From: a virus
Virus record (IMG/VR): IMGVR_UViG_3300010354_000703
Location: 1-22,904 of that record
Strand: one strand, 5' to 3'
DNA length: 22,904 nt
Made by a program: the position numbers and the translations under genes. The notes beneath the pieces were generated by a model. The model saw nothing but the letters and a program-made list of their open reading frames with translations. It searched no databases and had not been told where the DNA came from. Every line of letters starts with the position of its first letter. Positions within the stretch are counted from its first letter, which is position 1. This document shows, in pieces, positions 11,074-18,946 of this stretch.

Positions 11074-12006
11074 ATGGACTTCGCTTCCCTCAAGAAGAAC
11101 CGCACGGCTCAGCTCGAGTCACTCACCGCGGAACTCAACAAGCTCAACACCAAGACCAATCAGCAGGCGGCAGACGACCGTTTCTGGTATCCGGCCGTAG
11201 ACAAGGCCGGTAACGGCTACGCCGTGATTCGCTTCCTCCCTCCATCCGAGGGTGAAGACGTACCATTCATTCGCATCTGGGACCACGGATTCAAGGGACC
11301 AGGCGGGTGGTACATCGAGAACTCCCGCACTTCTCTCGGTCCTAACGAGAAGGATCCAGTCGGCGAGTACAACTCCAAGCTCTGGAACGCAACCGAGGAC
11401 GACAACTCGCCTCAGCGTCGACAGGCCCGCGCTCAGAAGCGCCGTCTCACCTACATCTCTAACATCATCGTGCTGAAGGATCCTGCCAATCCTGAGAACG
11501 AGGGCAAGGTGTTCCTCTTCAAGTACGGCAAGAAGATCTTCGACAAGCTCCAGGAAGTCATGCATCCGCAGTTCCCGGACGAGAAGCCGCTGAACCCGTT
11601 CGACCTCTGGGACGGCGCTAACTTCCAGGTCAAGATCCGCAACGTCGAGGGCTATCGCAACTACGACAAGTCTCAGTTCTCTGAGTCTGGTCCGCTGCTC
11701 GACGACGATGCCAAGCTCGAGAAGATCTGGAAGAGGCAGCACAAGTTGAAGCCGTTCCTCGATCCGTCCAATTTCAAGTCCTACGACGAGTTGAAGGCCA
11801 AGCTCTACAAAGTGCTCGGTCTCGACGAAGTCTTGACTGACGGTGTGGCTGACGCTCCTGCTGCTCGTAAGCCAGCTCCCGCTCCTAAGCAGAGCGACGA
11901 CGACGAGCTCCCCTGGTCTACGCCGAAGGAGTCGAAGAAGAACGCAGTGGTCGAGGATGATGACGAGAGCCTCGAGTTCTTCAAGACTCTCGCCGAGGAC
12001 AACTAA
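11074..12006 (+). CDS. 32: Single-strand DNA binding protein gp32
   Basis: 310 aa (T4: 301). Landmarks match T4 gp32 by eye: the basic N-terminal cooperativity region (LKKNRTAQLESLTAELNK), NGYAVIRFLPP, DHGFK...WYIEN, ANPENEGKVFLFKYGKKIFDK, FDLWDGANFQVKI and YRNYDKSQF. It ends with an acidic tail (EDDDESLEFFKTLAEDN) like the T4 protein-interaction domain. The protein coats single strands at the fork and in recombination and recruits gp59. The three zinc cysteines of T4 (77, 87, 90) are replaced here by Ser84, Asp94 and Gly97, and the protein contains no Cys at all; the His ligand equivalent (His71) remains. Its stop overlaps the stop of the convergent tail gene. Confidence 0.95.
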   Translation: MDFASLKKNRTAQLESLTAELNKLNTKTNQQAADDRFWYPAVDKAGNGYAVIRFLPPSEGEDVPFIRIWDHGFKGPGGWYIENSRTSLGPNEKDPVGEYNSKLWNATEDDNSPQRRQARAQKRRLTYISNIIVLKDPANPENEGKVFLFKYGKKIFDKLQEVMHPQFPDEKPLNPFDLWDGANFQVKIRNVEGYRNYDKSQFSESGPLLDDDAKLEKIWKRQHKLKPFLDPSNFKSYDELKAKLYKVLGLDEVLTDGVADAPAARKPAPAPKQSDDDELPWSTPKESKKNAVVEDDDESLEFFKTLAEDN

Positions 12007-13889
12007 GTGAGAATCGGCATGACTACGACGTGAGTGTGTCTCTTCGTTTTGTATCGTGGTCGTGCCGATAACATCTCATGAGCGAACTTGATGGCTTTGC
12101 TCTGAGGTACGACGTACTCTGGCTCTCCGGCTTCTGCCACGAGGGCCAGAGTACCTCCCTTTTTAGGCTCTACTTTTCCACCCTCGGCCAGCGGCCGCAC
12201 GATCTTCAGTAAGCTCTGAGTACCCCTAGAAGACTCAGTGACGGCGCCACCTCCTCCGCTAGAATCAGACTGATTTCCACCCAACACCACGATGCTGTCG
12301 CCAGTGAAGCTCTTCACGAATCCCACGTGACCGCCGCCGCCTCTGGTGAACACTGCTATGTCGCCTGGTTGAACTGCACTGACGTCTCCGCCACCTTCAC
12401 GACTCCATACGGGTGCACCGTAGTCCAAGAAGCTCTTAGCCCAGGCTGATCCTGTTCCGGGGCGACCATTGCTAGCGAGGACAGAGTTAGTGAAAGCCGC
12501 GCACCAGGGAGTCTTAGCGACATCCCACGGCTGAAAGTACTGACCGATGAATGCGTTGAGTGTCGAGCGATCCTTGCCTTCACTCATTCCTAGGTACTGG
12601 CTGGCCGTAGATAGCAGGTCACCAGTCGGCGGCGGAAGAGGACCAGCAGGAGCCTGCTCTCCGCCTCCGTAGAGATTCTGCATGTACTGAGTCTGCTCTT
12701 GCTCAGTCTGTGGTATCGTGAGCCGCGTACGATTCAAAGCCTCATTGACGGCTGCGTTGGCAGTAGTAGGCGGAGTCTGTGGCTTAGCGAATGGCTCTAA
12801 ATCAACCGCTGATACTGGACCAGGGTACTCGACAGGCGAGTCTACCATCTGCTCGGCGGGAGGAGTAGGCGGCGTAGGTCCTGCTATCGGAGGAGCTAGC
12901 ATCGCTTGTACCGAGGCCTGCTCACTAGTCTGCTGAGGAACTGGTTCGAGTGCTGCTACAGGAGCAGGAGGCTCCTTCATTTGCATGGTGGCGTCTGGCG
13001 TCGCCTGAGTCGAAGCTGCTTCTTCCTCTTCTTCCTCGTCTCCGGTGTAGAGGTAGTCTACCACGCCGTTGACTAATTCGTCTACGCTGTCACCCAGCGC
13101 GTAGTCGGCTACCGCGCCACCTACGAGGCCAGCGATGAATCCTGGTAGGGCTCCTACTCCGAATCCAAGAGCTCCACCCACCATCGCGCCGAGGAAAGCT
13201 CCGACCCACATGAGGCCAAAGCTGGCTACTGCGCGGGCCACGATCTGAGTGACTGCTTGGCGATACTCGCCCTTCTTCATATTGGGATCGAGTGCTTGAA
13301 GCTCGGACCATATTCCCCAGAGACCGATGGCTAGGCCGAGGATTCCTAGTCCCTTTGGCAACTTGTACTTGCTGTCAGGCGCTTTGGCTTCTTTAGGAGC
13401 TTTGCCTCCGGCTCTCTCTTCTCTCCACTTGTCTATCTTCGCTCTTCTGGCCGCTTCCTTCTCTGCGTTGCTGAGAGTCCTGTTGTTTCCTGGAGTCCTG
13501 CCACCCGTTCTATTCTTGAGGCGCCTGAGAGCCTCGAATCCACCGGCTGCTAAGAAGTCGATGAGAGCATTAGAGACGTCTTCTGCGCTCTTTGACGTAT
13601 TGCTGATGCCGTCTTCTCGAGCAGCCCTGGCATTCTGTAAGCTATTCATGGAGTCGCGAAGCTCGTCCATCTCTTCGCTCAGAGAAGTCAGTGCTCTACC
13701 TATCTTCTGAGACACCTGGCTCGTGGCGCTAGAGAGGGCGCGCAGACCTCTGACTTCTCTCTCGAGCAAGTCGTCCACGTTCTTGAGTATGTTCTGATTA
13801 CTGCGATAGTCGATAGGATAGAACGCTCTTAAAAAAGAGTTTCCTATCTTCGTCTTGATCTTGAGTAGTTCTCTGTCTGCTGTTGCCAT
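12003..13889 (-). CDS. Tape-measure-like tail protein with CHAP-type hydrolase domain
   Basis: 628 aa, last gene of the minus-strand tail operon. The N-terminal 110 residues are coiled-coil-like. Residues about 180-280 are hydrophobic and Gly/Ala-rich (GILGLAIGLWGIW; FLGAMVGGALGFGVGALPGFIAGLVGG). A Pro-rich linker (300-425) leads to a cysteine amidase/peptidase domain with PWCAAF (Cys463), GDIAVF, GHVGF (His521) and VLGGNQ (Asn539), as in TIGR02594/CHAP-like enzymes. The C-terminus has GGTLALVAEAGEPEYVVPQ, the 'G-E-x-x-P-E-x-V-x-P' signature typical of tape-measure protein ends. It probably lines or follows the tail tube and cuts peptidoglycan during DNA entry. Its stop overlaps the gp32 stop by 2 bases. 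Confidence 0.78.
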   Translation of the reverse strand: MATADRELLKIKTKIGNSFLRAFYPIDYRSNQNILKNVDDLLEREVRGLRALSSATSQVSQKIGRALTSLSEEMDELRDSMNSLQNARAAREDGISNTSKSAEDVSNALIDFLAAGGFEALRRLKNRTGGRTPGNNRTLSNAEKEAARRAKIDKWREERAGGKAPKEAKAPDSKYKLPKGLGILGLAIGLWGIWSELQALDPNMKKGEYRQAVTQIVARAVASFGLMWVGAFLGAMVGGALGFGVGALPGFIAGLVGGAVADYALGDSVDELVNGVVDYLYTGDEEEEEEAASTQATPDATMQMKEPPAPVAALEPVPQQTSEQASVQAMLAPPIAGPTPPTPPAEQMVDSPVEYPGPVSAVDLEPFAKPQTPPTTANAAVNEALNRTRLTIPQTEQEQTQYMQNLYGGGEQAPAGPLPPPTGDLLSTASQYLGMSEGKDRSTLNAFIGQYFQPWDVAKTPWCAAFTNSVLASNGRPGTGSAWAKSFLDYGAPVWSREGGGDVSAVQPGDIAVFTRGGGGHVGFVKSFTGDSIVVLGGNQSDSSGGGGAVTESSRGTQSLLKIVRPLAEGGKVEPKKGGTLALVAEAGEPEYVVPQSKAIKFAHEMLSARPRYKTKRHTHVVVMPILT

Positions 13890-13890
13890 C

Positions 13891-16233
13891 TTAGTACAGT
13901 GGGTTCATCGCTTCTTCGAAGTGAATGTCTGCGGTGACTTCTTCTCTAGCATGGCGTAAGTCTATGCCATTAAATATGTGTTCCATGTATGGCATATACG
14001 TAGAGAGCATGTTCTTCGTCTTCTCTTGCGGGCTTCCAGCAAATGAGCCCTTCTTTCGAGCGTCGATAGTCCTCTGAGATGAAGTTAGGGTATCTTCATC
14101 TTCTATCTGCTGCGGATCTTTTGGAGGTTGTAGGCCTATAGAGACGTCTCTGCCAGCCTTCGGCATATCAGCACTGAGAGGAGTTATCTTCGCTCCCTCC
14201 GCCATGGGCGCCGGTCCCTTGGCGCTCTGTATGACATTCATGAGAGTGCTAGTGTCGTGCTTTATGCCCTGGCCGTAGTAGCTGGCTCCCGTGTATGGAT
14301 TAGGCACAGATGCCCACTCTTGAGACAGAGCCTTGCCAAAGTCTTCATTCGACATCTGACCGGCACGCCACTTAGATCCCTTGCGCTTATTGTCTATCAA
14401 CCAAGTAGCGAATCTGTCTTGAGTCTCTGGTGTGAACTTCTCATCTTGACGTATGATGCCGGCGTTGAGTCCGTCTATCATAGTCTGTTTCATGAATTGG
14501 TATCTACCGATCGCAGAAGATCCCCTCTGCTTCCTCTGAGCTTCCATGACTTCGGCCACAGTCATGTCAGTCAGCGGCCTACCGTCCGTCGTATTCTGAT
14601 ACCCGAACTGAGTGTTGTAATCGGCACCTTCCGAGTCTGCCAAGTAGTCGAGGATAGGCCCGTATTCTCCTCCGCTGTACATGCTCGTCTGATCAGACCC
14701 TACACTGACCGTGGCGATAGTGTCACTCGGCGAAGCGGACTGATTCTGTCCACCGGTGAATCCGGTGTCTGTACGGATCTGAGGCGAAGCAGAAGTTCCT
14801 CCAGTAGTTTGAGGAGAGCTGTAGAGATTCTGAGTGTATGCGCCTTGACGTGCTTCAGTGTCAGGAACTTGACCAGGCGGAGTCACTTCTCTCTGAGCGG
14901 CTATGTCTTGAGCGGCACCCGTGGTTATACCGCCAGTGTCTCCACCCGTAGCTGGAGGAGTCTGAGACTGACCGCCGCCCTCAGATGCAGCCGCTGTTGC
15001 ACCCGCCAGTGTAGCTCCGGCGGCGCCTGCCATGGCGGCCATACCACCAGCTCCACCCATAGCTGCACCAGAAGTGGAAGTCGGAGTGATACCCGTCGTG
15101 GAGTCCGCCGTCTTACTCCTACCGAGGAGAGTGTTTACATAGGACTCGACGTATCCCTTCACAGAGTTTAAGACCAGTGCCCTCTCAGACCAGTCCAAGT
15201 CGTCGAAGTTAGGGACTACGTTGTTCTTGATGTCTACGGCGTTCTCTTCTTGATAGATGTCACGACATATTAAGTAAGTCTGGATGGCCAGCGTGCTGGC
15301 TACGCCGGCCACGTAACCGGCTGGTCCTCCGAGAGCTCCTACGTCAGGAGCGATACCCGAGGCGAATTCGAATCCTATTGCCTGCCAGCTGTCGCCAGAC
15401 ATGAAGCGACTGAATGAGAAGTAGCCTCCCACGAGTGCGCCGAAGATGGGGATACTCTTGAGACCGATGGTGGTAGCGATCCTGCCACCGAATTTAGAGA
15501 GATACGTCGGGACCTTTGGACCTATCTTCGCGAGAGCCTTCTGCTTCGCGGACATCGTAGAGCGACTGATAAGCGCGGCTGCACCAGCAGAGGCTCCCAC
15601 CGCCGCAGTGGCTCCTCCCATCTTAGCGAGATCGCTGGCCGGCGTGGGTACGCTAGTACTAGCGGCAGGTCCAGAGGCAGGTCCGACAGAGGCACCCTCC
15701 TCTCCACCCGTGCTGCTACCACTGAGTAAGTATGCTCCAGCTGCTCCGACCGCAGTAGCTCCAGCCAGTACGGCTCCTACTTTGCCGACCTTTAGCGCTC
15801 CCTTCAAGAAGCTGCCCGCTGCGCCTCCTGCCGCAGCTCCTGCTGCCCCCGCCGCCACGTCGTCGACTATGCTACCGCCGTCACCGCCACCTAGTTTGAC
15901 GTCTCGCAGGATGGCATCGAGAGTCTTCTGAATTCTCTGAAGAGCCTCCTCACTGCGCTGTGCATTGAGACGAGTCCTACCTTCGAGCTTATCTTCCTGA
16001 GATCTATATGCCCTGGCTTCTCTGTCTCTGACTCTCTTGGCTTGGAAGTCGTCGAGAGTCTTACTGACGTCTTTCGTATTCTGATTGACTTGATCGAGTA
16101 TTGCGTTGCCAGTTCGTAGATCCGAAGACACGTCTCGCATGGCGTCGTATAGCTGACGGAAGTCGCCGACTATACCGAAGCCAATTGCTCTGACGATCTC
16201 GTCCAGCGACTCTCTGACTGCTTCTTCAGCCAT
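13891..16233 (-). CDS. Tape-measure-like tail protein with lysozyme-like domain
   Basis: 780 aa, directly after the gp26/gp51 chaperone-type genes, the usual place of a tape measure. N-terminal residues 1-115 are coiled-coil-like. 120-175 and 203-330 hold Ala/Gly-rich hydrophobic segments. 370-515 is a low-complexity Ser/Thr/Gly/Gln linker. Residues about 522-672 form a muramidase-like domain: DSEGADYNTQFGY with Glu535, AIGRYQF (574-580), then TPETQDRFATWLI, resembling the lambda-lysozyme-like family (COG4678). It should cut glycan strands while the tail penetrates the wall. The ATG overlaps the end of the frameshift extension. Both this and the next protein share a linker motif (QNLY). Confidence 0.75.
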   Translation of the reverse strand: MAEEAVRESLDEIVRAIGFGIVGDFRQLYDAMRDVSSDLRTGNAILDQVNQNTKDVSKTLDDFQAKRVRDREARAYRSQEDKLEGRTRLNAQRSEEALQRIQKTLDAILRDVKLGGGDGGSIVDDVAAGAAGAAAGGAAGSFLKGALKVGKVGAVLAGATAVGAAGAYLLSGSSTGGEEGASVGPASGPAASTSVPTPASDLAKMGGATAAVGASAGAAALISRSTMSAKQKALAKIGPKVPTYLSKFGGRIATTIGLKSIPIFGALVGGYFSFSRFMSGDSWQAIGFEFASGIAPDVGALGGPAGYVAGVASTLAIQTYLICRDIYQEENAVDIKNNVVPNFDDLDWSERALVLNSVKGYVESYVNTLLGRSKTADSTTGITPTSTSGAAMGGAGGMAAMAGAAGATLAGATAAASEGGGQSQTPPATGGDTGGITTGAAQDIAAQREVTPPGQVPDTEARQGAYTQNLYSSPQTTGGTSASPQIRTDTGFTGGQNQSASPSDTIATVSVGSDQTSMYSGGEYGPILDYLADSEGADYNTQFGYQNTTDGRPLTDMTVAEVMEAQRKQRGSSAIGRYQFMKQTMIDGLNAGIIRQDEKFTPETQDRFATWLIDNKRKGSKWRAGQMSNEDFGKALSQEWASVPNPYTGASYYGQGIKHDTSTLMNVIQSAKGPAPMAEGAKITPLSADMPKAGRDVSIGLQPPKDPQQIEDEDTLTSSQRTIDARKKGSFAGSPQEKTKNMLSTYMPYMEHIFNGIDLRHAREEVTADIHFEEAMNPLY

Positions 16234-16411
16234 TTCTGGTTCTCATCTCTTCTTCTACTTGCTTCTTATACGCTATAGCCAAGTCGACGTATACGTCTCG
16301 CTCGAACGGTACCAGCGCCTCTATGTCGGCGATGGAGTACTTGTGATGGTGAGCCAAGCCAAACACTACCTCGTAGTAGTTCTTGAGGTTAGTGTGACTC
16401 AGCCCAATATA
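16226..16411 (-). CDS. 51: gp51-like C-terminal extension made by -1 frameshift from gp26
   Basis: A 61-codon frame, TAT at 16411-16409 to TGA at 16228-16226. Upstream in this frame a TAG lies about 13 codons away, and no ATG, GTG or TTG occurs between that stop and the slippery run. Normal initiation therefore cannot express it. Read through the slip, the peptide is YIGLSHTNLKNYYEVVFGLAH, then HHKYSIADIEALVPFERDVYV, and a helical end. The SLxH/IGLSH, 'LVPFERDVY' pattern resembles the downstream partner of tail assembly chaperones and gp51. Predicted fusion: 295 aa. It ends inside the start of the 780-aa gene (ATGGCTGA). Confidence 0.75.
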   Translation of the reverse strand, partial: YIGLSHTNLKNYYEVVFGLAHHHKYSIADIEALVPFERDVYVDLAIAYKKQVEEEMRTRNG

Positions 16412-16417
16412 AAAAAA
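16363..16417 (-). promoter_or_regulatory. Programmed -1 frameshift signal: T_TTT_TTT with downstream hairpin
   Basis: Reading the minus strand, GAT TTT TTT ATA in the gp26 frame provides an uninterrupted T7 slippery heptamer (16417-16411), five codons before the zero-frame stop. After a 15-base spacer a hairpin forms: ACACT-a-ACCTC (16395-16385) pairs with GAGGT-AGTGT (16372-16363), ten pairs with one bulge and a 12-base loop. This is the standard pairing of slip site and stimulatory structure. Confidence 0.72.
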
Positions 16418-17112
16418 TCGTTCAGGTTCCTGAGGATAGCCTTTCTGCTATGGCCGAGAGAGTTCTTGTAGTCTATCTCGTAGTGCATCTTAGGCATAGT
16501 CTCGAAGAATCGCGTGATCTTGGCGAAGGTGGCGATGTCGATGCTCTGAACGAACTCATCACGCTCGTCTTCTGGAGCATCGGCGAACACCGAGATCTTG
16601 TCTCCGCCCTCTACCACGAACTCGATGCAGTACTTCATGACCTCGAAGAAAGCCTTGGTCTCCACCTGCATGGTCGCGATCGCGTCGATCATCTGAGTAG
16701 TCGGATACTTCATGACGATAGCGATGTCGTCGTTGAGTTGGATCTTCGAATTATGAGCCGGATCTTTCCTCATCTCTACCTTGTCGAGGTCGATGTCGAA
16801 GCTGTACTCCTTGCCGTCCTCGTTGTCCGTCAAGTAGACCTTCGCCATGTTGCTGACAGACCTAGATCTCAGCTTCAAGAACAGGTACTCGATGTCGAAC
16901 GTGGCCAGCTTGTCGGAGTCGAACTCCGGATCCTGACAGCAGTTCCCGATGACCTGCTTCAGTGATAGGATGATCTCTTTCAAGTCTCCACTCTGTTGCG
17001 CCATGAGGAGGATCTTTTCCTCGGCTACTAAGAACGGTCTGAACTTATGAGTCTTCTGAGAAGAGGGAATCTCGAGTTCAAAGATCGGATACTTTAGTTT
17101 CGGCAGTGCCAT
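16399..17112 (-). CDS. 26: Baseplate hub / tail assembly protein gp26-like
   Basis: 237 aa in the unshifted form. The sequence resembles gp26 of T4-like phages: LPKLKYPIFELEIPSSQKTHKFRPFLVAEEKILLMA (in two parts) at the N-terminus, LSLKQVIGNC, FDIEYLFLKLRSRSVSN, a beta-rich centre, and a C-terminus MPKMHYEIDYKNSLGHSRKA ending LNDFFILG. In T4, gp26 and gp51 act in assembly of the baseplate hub. Position before the tape-measure-like gene and a frameshift into a second frame match the logic of lambda gpG/gpGT tail chaperones. GGAGATATAATATG gives a clear ribosome binding site and start. It follows the gp54-like gene by 14 bases. Confidence 0.82.
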   Translation of the reverse strand: MALPKLKYPIFELEIPSSQKTHKFRPFLVAEEKILLMAQQSGDLKEIILSLKQVIGNCCQDPEFDSDKLATFDIEYLFLKLRSRSVSNMAKVYLTDNEDGKEYSFDIDLDKVEMRKDPAHNSKIQLNDDIAIVMKYPTTQMIDAIATMQVETKAFFEVMKYCIEFVVEGGDKISVFADAPEDERDEFVQSIDIATFAKITRFFETMPKMHYEIDYKNSLGHSRKAILRNLNDFFILG

Positions 17113-17126
17113 ATTATATCTCCATG

Positions 17127-17879
17127 TTAACGTCTATTCTGTGCCGCGTTGTAGTCGAACGGCGTATTGATGTCTCCACCCGTGCTACCCGCGTCTATCC
17201 TATTGCCAGTGCGATTGCCGCTCTGATCCAGATTCTCGGTGTACCAGTCGAAGTAACTGAAGCTGACCGGAAGACTCAGGTACTGATCATTGAAGCTGTA
17301 GCTCAGCTGAACAGATCCGATCTCTATAGGGAATGCTCTGTTGATAACGGTCTTGCTCACGATGTCTAAGTTGAGCTCGCTGGCGCTAGAGGACTGAACG
17401 GTGCCACCCACTACGTAGAGCTCCATGTTGGACTCGTACTCGGACTTATACGCTGCCTCGAAAGCCTTCATTCCGTTGACTTCTGCTCTGTGAACTGCCC
17501 TGCCCTCTGTCGTGTAGTTGACGATTCCTCTCATCCAGTTTCTGAAGAACGAGAGCGTGTAGCCCTTGGCGTCGACTATGAACGTGGCGCTGATGGGCTG
17601 GAACATGGGTGTATGTGCTTTGAGTTCTACCGGGCCGTAGCCGTACGGCCTCGACTCCACTGTAGCCAGAGACAGACCGGGAAGTGTGATGCTGTCGCAG
17701 TAGAGCGTGATGTCTTCCACGTCGCCAGGGTTAGTTGGCATATTCAGTGCCCGAGCTGCTCCCGCTAAGCCAGGAGGTGGAGTGATGATCAGCTTGTAGA
17801 GATTGTTTCTCGCGACTCCCTTTCGAGCCATGAGAGCTCTGAACTGATCTATGTCGAAACTTCTTCCGATTGCCGGCAT
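17127..17879 (-). CDS. 54: Baseplate tail-tube initiator gp54-like
   Basis: 250 aa (T4 gp54: 320). Similar by eye to gp54 and the tail-tube fold: FRALMARKGVARNNLYKLII near the start (T4: EEFNNQAINADFQRNNMFSC), SITLPGLSLATVESRPYGYGPVELKAH, then SATFIVDAKGYTLSFFRNWM and a region ending SYSFNDQYLSLPVSFSYFDW. In T4, gp54 completes the baseplate hub together with gp48 and starts polymerisation of the gp19 tube. A gp19-like tube protein or another initiator is possible, as they share this fold. gp48 is encoded on the other side of the divergent promoter. It starts next to the preceding stop with no gap. Confidence 0.8.
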   Translation of the reverse strand: MPAIGRSFDIDQFRALMARKGVARNNLYKLIITPPPGLAGAARALNMPTNPGDVEDITLYCDSITLPGLSLATVESRPYGYGPVELKAHTPMFQPISATFIVDAKGYTLSFFRNWMRGIVNYTTEGRAVHRAEVNGMKAFEAAYKSEYESNMELYVVGGTVQSSSASELNLDIVSKTVINRAFPIEIGSVQLSYSFNDQYLSLPVSFSYFDWYTENLDQSGNRTGNRIDAGSTGGDINTPFDYNAAQNRR

Positions 17880-18476
17880 TTACTTGTACTTTCTCTTCGT
17901 TCCGATGATCTTTCTCGAGTCGGCGTATACCTTGCCAGAGCTGGCTCCCTGGAATCTCTGCAGAGGCAAGAAGATGGCTATCGGCCACTCGTCGGGCTCT
18001 ATGTAGAGGAACTGCGACTTGACGTGGCTAAACAAGTATCTCTTCAGGCAAGGTTTGAAATAACTCAGCCTCGAGTATTTAGTCAAGATGGAATACGACA
18101 ACTTGAGGTCTTGCGCCTCGTTCTTGGAGCCGAAGCCCACGAGGCTGCTGAACAGGCTGGCCCTGAGCGTCGGGGGTAAATAGTGGAGGTTGAGGCCCAG
18201 GAATCCTGTGGAGTCCATGTCTATCGGGAATACGAGGGGATACATGTCCCAGTAGGGCAACGTCTCTTTGTGCTTGGCGTCGTACTGAAAGAGGAACATG
18301 CTGCCCGGCAGAGGAGACCTAGTCAGGTTCTGCCTGTAGTCTCCGGCGGTGAGTAGCGTATTCGGACTGACTCGGCTGTTGCTGGCCTTCTGCCTGAACC
18401 ACTCGAGAGCGGACTTAGACTTCTTACCTGCCTCTACTGGTGAGACGTCGAGTATCTTATCGAATATGTTTGCCAT
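17880..18476 (-). CDS. Virion protein, possibly DNA end protector gp2-like, 198 aa
   Basis: The ATG overlaps the gp4 stop (TGATG) and the frame ends just before the gp54 gene. It contains a pattern I remember from T4-like phages of cyanobacteria and alphaproteobacteria: LPGSMFLFQYDAKHKETLPYWD, YPLVFPID, GFLGLNLHYLPPTLRA, and later PDEWPIAIFLPLQRFQG. In T4, genes 2 and 4 are neighbours, so a gp2-like role (capping DNA ends in the filled head) is possible. I cannot confirm homology, and a baseplate or neck role remains open. A start upstream at 18563 would overlap gp4 in another frame and is not favoured. Confidence 0.6.
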   Translation of the reverse strand: MANIFDKILDVSPVEAGKKSKSALEWFRQKASNSRVSPNTLLTAGDYRQNLTRSPLPGSMFLFQYDAKHKETLPYWDMYPLVFPIDMDSTGFLGLNLHYLPPTLRASLFSSLVGFGSKNEAQDLKLSYSILTKYSRLSYFKPCLKRYLFSHVKSQFLYIEPDEWPIAIFLPLQRFQGASSGKVYADSRKIIGTKRKYK

Positions 18477-18907
18477 CAGATGGTCTTGATCCCTAGTTCT
18501 CTCTCTGTCATGACGACGAAGTTCCAGCCTCTGTCTGCGCAGTACTCGCGAGCGGCCTTCCACTTGGCCTGGTTCTTGCCATATTCAAAGACTTCGTTTA
18601 CGTAGCGCCTGGTCAGTCGACCGGGCTGCTTTGGAGGCTCCGCCTGCTTGGCCGGCTTCACCTCGATGACCAGTATAGCGCCGTCAGTCTTCCTGACCCA
18701 GAAGTCAGGGAAGTACCGATGAATCCTGTTATCGACCGGCGACCTGTATGGTATGCAGAACTCTTCCGAGGCCCACTGGGATACTTCTTCGTGGGCGTCC
18801 AAGTAGCCCATCAGTTTTAGCTCCCAGCCGGATCTATAGATGATGTTCGTGGGGTCTCCGCGATACTTTTGTGGATTCTTGGGCTTGAAGCGGCCTTTAG
18901 AACTCAT
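18476..18907 (-). CDS. 4: Head completion nuclease gp4 (gp50/65-like)
   Basis: 143 aa, close to the 150 aa of T4 gp4. The N-terminus GRFKPKNPQKYRGDPTNIIY followed by RSGWELKLMGYLD is typical. PD-(D/E)XK-type active-site residues are visible: Glu29 in GWEL, Asp68 in FPDFW, and Glu82-x-Lys84 in VIEVK. gp4 is needed late in head completion, before tail joining, and the family carries this nuclease fold. First gene of the minus-strand tail operon. The ATG at 18907 touches the promoter palindrome. No ribosome binding site is visible, and the predicted leader is only a few bases. Confidence 0.88.
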   Translation of the reverse strand: MSSKGRFKPKNPQKYRGDPTNIIYRSGWELKLMGYLDAHEEVSQWASEEFCIPYRSPVDNRIHRYFPDFWVRKTDGAILVIEVKPAKQAEPPKQPGRLTRRYVNEVFEYGKNQAKWKAAREYCADRGWNFVVMTERELGIKTI

Positions 18908-18924
18908 GATAAATACTATTTATC
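18908..18924. promoter_or_regulatory. Palindromic divergent late promoter
   Basis: GATAAATACTATTTATC is a perfect inverted repeat around one central C. Each arm read outward is GATAAATA, one base from the T4 late promoter TATAAATA. It lies in the 39-base gap between gp4 (minus) and gp48 (plus), so a single palindrome can serve both tail operons. The plus-strand transcript would start near 18921, with AAGGAA before the gp48 ATG. The minus-strand leader would be only about 5 bases. Confidence 0.65.
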
Positions 18925-18946
18925 CGCATTCAAGGAACTTATCTAG

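Noticed and set aside
11119-11742. 207-codon minus-strand frame opposite gp32
   Set aside because: gp32 is certain on the plus strand and the reverse frame shows no family signal.
14257-15171. 304-codon open frame on the plus strand inside the lysozyme-domain tail gene
   Set aside because: It is antisense to a strongly supported gene, is Ser/Arg-rich in a way expected from the opposite strand's codon pattern, and has no domain or ribosome binding site.
18477-18563. Longer form of the 198-aa virion protein starting inside gp4
   Set aside because: The extra 29 residues are Arg-rich shadow sequence of gp4 in another frame. The TGATG overlap at 18476 is the natural start.
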